64,000 nucleotides of DNA, from contig BMSW01000011.1 of assembly GCA_014649355.1 (NCBI GenBank), forward strand, positions 62,001 to 126,000. Reading direction: 5' to 3'. Both the position numbers and the translations under genes were made by a program. Below are positions 59,501 through 64,000 of the stretch, piece after piece. Source of the DNA: Streptomyces althioticus. GTDB lineage: Bacteria; Actinomycetota; Actinomycetes; Streptomycetales; Streptomycetaceae. Below the pieces are notes generated by a model. The model did no database searches and was not told the origin of the DNA. It was given only the letters and a program-made list of their open reading frames with translations. Position 1 is the stretch's first letter. The number at the start of each line of letters is the position of its first letter.

Positions 59501-60924
59501 CCGCCAGACCGGCCGCCCACCGCTGGGCCGTGCTCGACGAGTCCGCCGACCCGATACCCGGGGACCCGGAGACCGTCGCCCGGCTCGGACGGCAGCTGCG
59601 CAAGACCGCCGAGGCCATCGACAAGGAGGCCCGCGAGATCGAGGCGCTGGCGTCGGTGGAGAACTGGAAGGGCAAGACCGCCACCGAGTTCCGCGGCGCC
59701 GCCGAGGGCGCGAGCGGCAAGCTGCGCAAGGCGTTCAAGCGGTACGACGAGGCCGCGCAGGCGCTCGGCACCCAGGTGCGCGAGGGCGTGTGCAGCAACG
59801 AGTTCGCCTCGGAGCTGCACCGCGCCCAGCAGATGGCCGACCAGGCGCTGAAGGACGCCGAACAGGCCGACGAGAGCCTGGGGAGCGCGCGCCGGTCCCT
59901 GGACGGGCTGCCGGACGACACCCCGGACGACGACCCGGACCGCAAGCGGCACACCGACCGGCAGAAGGCGGCGACGTCCGCGCTGGCCGACGCGAAGAAG
60001 GCGCTGGCGGCCGCCAAGGGCATCCGCGACCGCGCCGCGCAAGCGGCGGCCGGCGCCATCCACGACGTCATCGAGAACGACGGGCTGAAGGACGGCTGGA
60101 AGGACAAGTTCAAGAACTGGGTCCACGAGAACGCCGGCTGGCTCAAGGAGATCTCCAAATGGGCGGGACGCATCGCCCTGTGGGCCGGAGTGGCGGCGCT
60201 CGCGCTCGGCTGGATCCCCGTCATCGGCCAGGCCATCGCCGCTGTCGCGGGCGCCATCGCCCTGGCGGCCAGCGTCGTCGCGCTGGCGACCGACCTGGTG
60301 CTGGCGCTGGGTGGAGAGGGCAGCTGGAAGGCCGTCATCCTGGACGCCGTCGGTGTCGCCACCTTCGGCGTCGGGCGGGCCGCGATGGCGGGCGCCAAGG
60401 GCGTGGCCGCCGGCAGCAAGGCGCTGGCCCGCAGCAACCTGTACAAGAACGCCATGCGGTCCGGCATGAAGACCAACAAGGCGTGGAACCTCGCCAACCG
60501 CGGCGCGCAGGGTTCGATCCGCGGCAAGGACGCGGCCCGCGCCATGGCCACCATGCCCAAGGGCAAGCTGCCGAACTGGAGCAACATCAAGGAGGGCTTC
60601 AGCCCGTCCGCCATGGCCCGGGATACGGTCGACGGCGTGAAATCCATCCGCAACGCCTTCTCCCGGGAGGGCTGGCGCGAGGGCCTGAGCGGCATGGCGG
60701 CCCCCCGGTCCGCCGGCACCCTGGACCCGGACCTCGCCCGCACGGCCGCCGGACTCGACGGCATCGCCCCGGCCGCCCGTGAGTTCCCCGCGGTCAGCAA
60801 CGCCCTGAACAACTTCACCGGCCAGACCAACGTGTGGGCGGGCTCCACCGCCGCCGGTGTGGTCGCCGGCGCCGAGGGCGCCTACGGCACGGTGACCTCC
60901 GTCGCCGACAAGGTGACCCCGTGA
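59497..60924 (+). CDS. Candidate type VII secretion substrate of cassette 3, 475 aa
   Basis: The N-terminal signal domain reads PGDPETVARLGRQLRKTAE and VENWKGKTATEF, with an intact WXG turn, and aligns with the cassette 1 protein. A coiled coil (about 85-190) and a hydrophobic segment (about 225-275) follow, then a Gly/Ala/Lys-rich region and a C-terminal tail of about 150 residues without recognisable toxin motif. The shared plan in three cassettes with different tails suggests polymorphic secreted proteins. Confidence 0.82.
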   Translation: MTARPAAHRWAVLDESADPIPGDPETVARLGRQLRKTAEAIDKEAREIEALASVENWKGKTATEFRGAAEGASGKLRKAFKRYDEAAQALGTQVREGVCSNEFASELHRAQQMADQALKDAEQADESLGSARRSLDGLPDDTPDDDPDRKRHTDRQKAATSALADAKKALAAAKGIRDRAAQAAAGAIHDVIENDGLKDGWKDKFKNWVHENAGWLKEISKWAGRIALWAGVAALALGWIPVIGQAIAAVAGAIALAASVVALATDLVLALGGEGSWKAVILDAVGVATFGVGRAAMAGAKGVAAGSKALARSNLYKNAMRSGMKTNKAWNLANRGAQGSIRGKDAARAMATMPKGKLPNWSNIKEGFSPSAMARDTVDGVKSIRNAFSREGWREGLSGMAAPRSAGTLDPDLARTAAGLDGIAPAAREFPAVSNALNNFTGQTNVWAGSTAAGVVAGAEGAYGTVTSVADKVTP

Positions 60925-62237
60925 CCGAGGCGCCCGCTCTCCGGCCGGCCGCCGGACGCGGTCCCGGGCTCGAACGGTGTCACGGCTCACGGCTGTCCGC
61001 GGAGGACGGCGCCCTCGTGCTCCGCGCCCGGGGCCGTACGCGCCGGGTGCCGGTCGGGGACGGCGGTGTCGCCCGCGCGGTGTTCGTCGACGCGGCGCCC
61101 GCGGACGCCGGCCGCGACGAGCCCGGCCGTCCGGGCGCCTGGGGCGAGGTGCGGCTCCAGGACGGGGGCGGGGCGCAGGTCGCCCGCATCCCCCTCGGGG
61201 AGTGGCTGCCGGAGGCGCCCGCGCTTCCGGAGCGTGCCGTGCAGGGGGAGCAGCTTCTGGAGCGTACGGGCGTGGCCGGGCTGTTGAAGGCCGCGGGCGT
61301 GCCGCTGCACGTCGCGCGGGACCGGAACGACCCTCGGGCGGGCTCCGGAAAGGGAGGCGTCTCCCTCGGGCCCGGCCCGGCCTTCCCGCTCTGGTACTGG
61401 TGCGTGCGCGGCGCCGCGGGGACGCTGTGGTTCTCCGCGTTCACCGTGGTCGTCTTCTCGGACACCGTGCCCGGGTGGCTCGTCCTGCTGCTCGCCCTCA
61501 CCGCCCTGTGCGGGCCGGTGGCGCGGCTGGCGTTGCGCGCCTGGACCCGGCTGCGGGCGGGACGACGGCGGATCACGGTCGTCGAACGCGTCGCACCCGA
61601 TCCGGCGGCCGGGACCGGGGCCACGGTCCGTTTCCTGCGGGACACCGAGGTGCGGGTGCAGGACCGCGACCTGGTGCTGCGGGACCTCGGCGGTCAGGAG
61701 TACTGGTTCGCCCGCTCGGGACCGCACGCGGTGACGCGGCTGGTGAGGGTGCTCGACGGCACCGGACGGCCGGCCGGGGCGGAGCTGCGGGGGCCGGGCG
61801 AGCAGGTGCGGGCGGTGTTCCCGTGGGACCTGTGGTTCGGTGGCCCGGACGGCGCCCGCGGATGGTCGCGGCTGTGCGGCGCCTCGGGCCTCGCGGTGTC
61901 CGAACGCCGGCTCAGCGGGAAGCGGACCTGGCCGAAGGGACCGGTGCTGGGCACCGGGCTGCTGCCCCGCACCGGCCGGGACGCCCGCCGGACGGCACGC
62001 TTCCCCGGCACGGCGGCGGGAGTCTCGTCCACCGCCGTCATGGCCTTCGGGAACCTCTTCTCCGTGATCCAGGGCGTGCGCGTCGCCGACACGGCGGCAG
62101 GCCCCGCGGCCGTCGCCGCGGGGGCTCTCGGCCTCGTCCTCCAGGCCGTGCCGCACGCCGTGCACGAACTGCGCGGACGGCTGGTGCTCGACCGGCCCGC
62201 GGCGGAGCGTACGACGAACGAGGAGGCCCGGCGATGA
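60921..62237 (+). CDS. Membrane protein of cassette 3, 438 aa
   Basis: A cytosolic N-terminal half with a beta-rich, Gly/Arg-rich domain (about 1-140), two central helices (about 155-210), a second soluble domain (about 225-375) and weak hydrophobic segments near 385-425. No known family is recognised. GTG overlaps the stop of the candidate substrate. It takes the place of the 198-aa two-helix protein in cassette 1. Confidence 0.72.
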   Translation: MTEAPALRPAAGRGPGLERCHGSRLSAEDGALVLRARGRTRRVPVGDGGVARAVFVDAAPADAGRDEPGRPGAWGEVRLQDGGGAQVARIPLGEWLPEAPALPERAVQGEQLLERTGVAGLLKAAGVPLHVARDRNDPRAGSGKGGVSLGPGPAFPLWYWCVRGAAGTLWFSAFTVVVFSDTVPGWLVLLLALTALCGPVARLALRAWTRLRAGRRRITVVERVAPDPAAGTGATVRFLRDTEVRVQDRDLVLRDLGGQEYWFARSGPHAVTRLVRVLDGTGRPAGAELRGPGEQVRAVFPWDLWFGGPDGARGWSRLCGASGLAVSERRLSGKRTWPKGPVLGTGLLPRTGRDARRTARFPGTAAGVSSTAVMAFGNLFSVIQGVRVADTAAGPAAVAAGALGLVLQAVPHAVHELRGRLVLDRPAAERTTNEEARR

Positions 62238-62848
62238 CGATCCGCCCCGAGCACGACGAACCACCGTCCGACTACCGGCTCCTGCTGCCCGACGGCTGGT
62301 TCCGGATCCTCCTCGACCCGGAACAGCGGGACCGGTCGGTCGACGCGCTCGTGGAACGACGCTTCCAGGGCATCGACAACGCCCCTCACCTCAAGGACGA
62401 GATGCGGGCGGATCTGCGCCGCCGCGCCGCCGAGGCCTACCACGGCGGCGGCATCGAGCTGTACCTCAGCTTCCAGGAGGCCGGACCGCTCACGATCCCC
62501 GCCTCACTCCTGGTGAGCCTCGCCCCGCTGCGCGGCCCCGAGCCGCTGTCGCCGCACGACCTCGCCGCGGCGTTCGCGAAGGGCGCGGAACCGGACGAGG
62601 ACGACACGAAGGTGAGCGTCGAGGAACTGGCCGCCGGCACCGCCGTTCGCGTCCGGTCCACCACGCGGCCCACCGAGCGGGAGCGGCAGGAGGGGCAGCG
62701 CGCCTCCGTCTCGGTGGAGTACCACGTGCCGGTCCCCGGCAGCGCCCAGTACCTGCTGCTCACCTTCTCCACCCCGCTGGAACCCGTCGCCGACGCCATG
62801 GCCGGGCTGTTCGACGCCATCGCCTCCTCGCTGACCTGGACGGAGTGA
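62234..62848 (+). CDS. Accessory protein of cassette 3, family B, 204 aa
   Basis: A soluble protein and paralogue of the 192-aa one at 46369. It starts with DYRLLLPDGWFRILLD, has GPLTIPASLLVSLAPL in the middle and ends LLTFSTPLE then AIASSLTWTE. The strand-helix ending resembles Mog1/DcrB-like folds. It overlaps the preceding gene by four bases and precedes the last cassette gene by seven bases. Confidence 0.75.
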   Translation: MTIRPEHDEPPSDYRLLLPDGWFRILLDPEQRDRSVDALVERRFQGIDNAPHLKDEMRADLRRRAAEAYHGGGIELYLSFQEAGPLTIPASLLVSLAPLRGPEPLSPHDLAAAFAKGAEPDEDDTKVSVEELAAGTAVRVRSTTRPTERERQEGQRASVSVEYHVPVPGSAQYLLLTFSTPLEPVADAMAGLFDAIASSLTWTE

Positions 62849-62855
62849 ACCGCCG

Positions 62856-63446
62856 ATGACCGACGACCTGTCGACGCTGGGCCTGGAGTGCTCGGAGGAC
62901 TGGGTGCCGTTCCCGCTGACCGGCACGATCGACCTGTCCTACTGGGCCAGGTACCAGGCGGAGGAGCTCGTCGAGCGGTACGCGCGGGACGGGGAGAAGG
63001 GCAACGCCCGGGCGCTGGCCCGCGATCTGGAACGCGCGGCGGCCGACAGCCGGAGCAGGGAGCCGCTGGGCGCGTTCGGCTGGTACATCAGCGGGCACCA
63101 GACCGTGGCGGCGGTGCTGGAACTGGACGCGATCCACCCCGACGAGACGTATCCCGAGGTGACCCTCGACCTGCTCGCCGAGTCGATGTCCGCGACGGAC
63201 TTCGGGCCGCCGGACGTCCGCCGCGTGCGGCTGCCGCTGGGGGACGCCGTACGCATCCGGCAGAACCTCGTCGAGGAGCGCAAGCGGCTGTTCGGGCCGC
63301 GCCCGGTGGTCCGCACCCTGTTCCACGGCGTCCGCCCGCCGACGACCGACGCGGCCGTCACGCTGATGGTGTCCTGGACCGAACCGGTCCTCGACGAACC
63401 CCTCGAAGGCATCGTGGACGGCATCGCGCGGACGCTGAAGCTCTGA
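62856..63446 (+). CDS. Accessory protein of cassette 3, 196 aa
   Basis: A soluble protein that starts LECSEDWVPFPL and ends SWTEPVLDE then GIVDGIARTLKL. The ending has the same strand-helix form as the other accessory proteins, but no close paralogue is seen in this window. Several Trp/His residues lie in FGWYISGHQTV. Function unknown. Last gene of the cassette. Confidence 0.7.
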   Translation: MTDDLSTLGLECSEDWVPFPLTGTIDLSYWARYQAEELVERYARDGEKGNARALARDLERAAADSRSREPLGAFGWYISGHQTVAAVLELDAIHPDETYPEVTLDLLAESMSATDFGPPDVRRVRLPLGDAVRIRQNLVEERKRLFGPRPVVRTLFHGVRPPTTDAAVTLMVSWTEPVLDEPLEGIVDGIARTLKL

Positions 63447-63805
63447 GCGGCGGACGGCCCGGCCCGAGACATTCGGGAAACCGGCACAGGGTTCACGAGT
63501 ACACCTCACGCTGTTTACGCGAGCACGCGAATTCACCGGCCGTGACCGCGGCGAGGGGGATTCCGGTCAATCGGGTGTGAAGGCCCTGCGACCTTTTCCC
63601 GCTGTTCCCGTCACACCTGTGACGTGCGGGGCGTGTGGGGGTGGACCGCAGTCCGGACGGCGCTGGTCGGGCGTATCCCCGCGTGCTTTGATCGAGTGGT
63701 GCTGTTCGTTCGTCGTGGACCGGCGATTTTCCTGGTCCGACCTTCCGTGAGGGAATCGACGGACATTCCGCGACGCATTGTCCGATACGAAGGGAACGCG
63801 CCCCC
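63447..63805. other. Intergenic region before the RiPP-like gene
   Basis: No convincing gene in about 360 bases. It contains a perfect palindrome GTCACACCTGTGAC at 63610-63623, and an inverted repeat GGACC...GGTCC near 63718-63738. AAGGGAAC lies about 10 bases before the ATG at 63806. The promoter cannot be placed with confidence. Confidence 0.35.
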
Positions 63806-64000
63806 ATGAACCTCGCCCCCCGGGTGGAAACCGCCGAAATCTCCGACGCCGACCTGGACCTCGTCTCCGGCGGCCAGGCGGGCGGTGGCGCCGGCCTCGA
63901 CATCGGCGTCCACGCGGAGCCGGGCGCGCTCGGCATCCACGTCGAGGCCGGGAACCTCGCCCTCACCGCCGGTGTGGGCGCCTCGGTGTCCGCGCAGGGC
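63806..64000 (+). CDS. Putative RiPP precursor with double-glycine leader, 5' part
   Basis: The frame is open from the ATG to the window edge (65 codons). The first 23 residues, with VETAEISDADLDLVSGG, match the short acidic leaders of actinobacterial precursor peptides of the type A2 lanthipeptide form (E-[IL]-SDADLD-x-[VA]-[SA]-GG), which are cut after Gly-Gly. The visible following part is Gly/Ala/His-rich with alternating hydrophobic residues (DIGVHAEPGALGIHVEAGN) and no Cys, Ser or Thr cluster so far. The family was recognised by pattern only, and the end and any modifying enzymes lie outside the window. Confidence 0.6.
   Translation, partial: MNLAPRVETAEISDADLDLVSGGQAGGGAGLDIGVHAEPGALGIHVEAGNLALTAGVGASVSAQG

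Noticed and set aside
63610..63623. GTCACACCTGTGAC as a CRP site
   Set aside because: The arms are in the reverse order (TCACA then TGTGA) and the spacing is two bases, unlike the TGTGA-N6-TCACA site. Kept only as a palindrome in the gap description.
63624..63809. A 61-codon plus-strand frame before the RiPP-like gene
   Set aside because: It has no ribosome site and poor third-position bias, and it overlaps the palindrome and the start of the better-supported gene.

Overview
The window is high-GC actinobacterial DNA, almost certainly Streptomyces. Codons are strongly G/C at position three, GTG starts are common, many genes overlap by four bases, and the gene order matches from memory the hemL-to-tad segment of the S. 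coelicolor core chromosome (not checked by search). About 66 protein genes are listed, including one truncated at each window edge, one relic and two peptides too short for routine ORF calling. No tRNA, rRNA, CRISPR array or insertion sequence was seen.

1-9.4 kb is a respiratory-cofactor block: a partial phosphotransferase, hemL (5-aminolevulinate synthesis), a histidine phosphatase, a deacetylase-like lipoprotein, and a tight operon of a TlpA-like thioredoxin, CcdA, ResB and CcsB (system II cytochrome c maturation). 9.4-13 kb holds a deaminase, two overlapping genes that share a Gly/Asn-rich motif, a relic of a protein kinase gene and small membrane proteins. 13-18.6 kb is the late futalosine menaquinone block: UbiD-type decarboxylase, MqnP, a rhomboid protease on the other strand, UbiX-type prenyltransferase, an Lrp/AsnC regulator and MqnE. 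mqnA lies apart at 33.6 kb.

18.6-33.3 kb is mixed: a cluster of six intergenic repeats, UdgX, an acetyltransferase, a cystine-type symporter behind what looks like a cysteine-tailed leader peptide, two SPFH proteins, a TetR regulator, a MaoC/FabG4/thiolase group with a palindromic operator, an acyl-CoA synthetase, a methyltransferase and a cold-shock gene with a structured 5' leader.

34.6-63.4 kb is the most unusual part. A receptor-type Ser/Thr kinase converges on a 1569-residue FHA-containing EccC ATPase. After it come three related cassettes (43.5-47 kb forward, 47-51.9 kb reverse, 59.2-63.4 kb forward). Each pairs a roughly 100-residue WXG100-like protein with a 400-475-residue candidate type VII substrate and then small accessory or membrane proteins. 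No other core Ecc component is visible. A complete-looking tad (Flp pilus) operon at 52.3-59.1 kb, behind a consensus -35 promoter, lies between cassettes two and three. The window ends inside a small gene whose N-terminus reads as a double-glycine RiPP leader.

Several single genes seem to be transcribed without a leader: a TANNNT-like -10 lies six or seven bases before the start codon for the UbiD, UbiX, GNAT, TetR, mqnA and methyltransferase genes, the leader peptide and the kinase relic.
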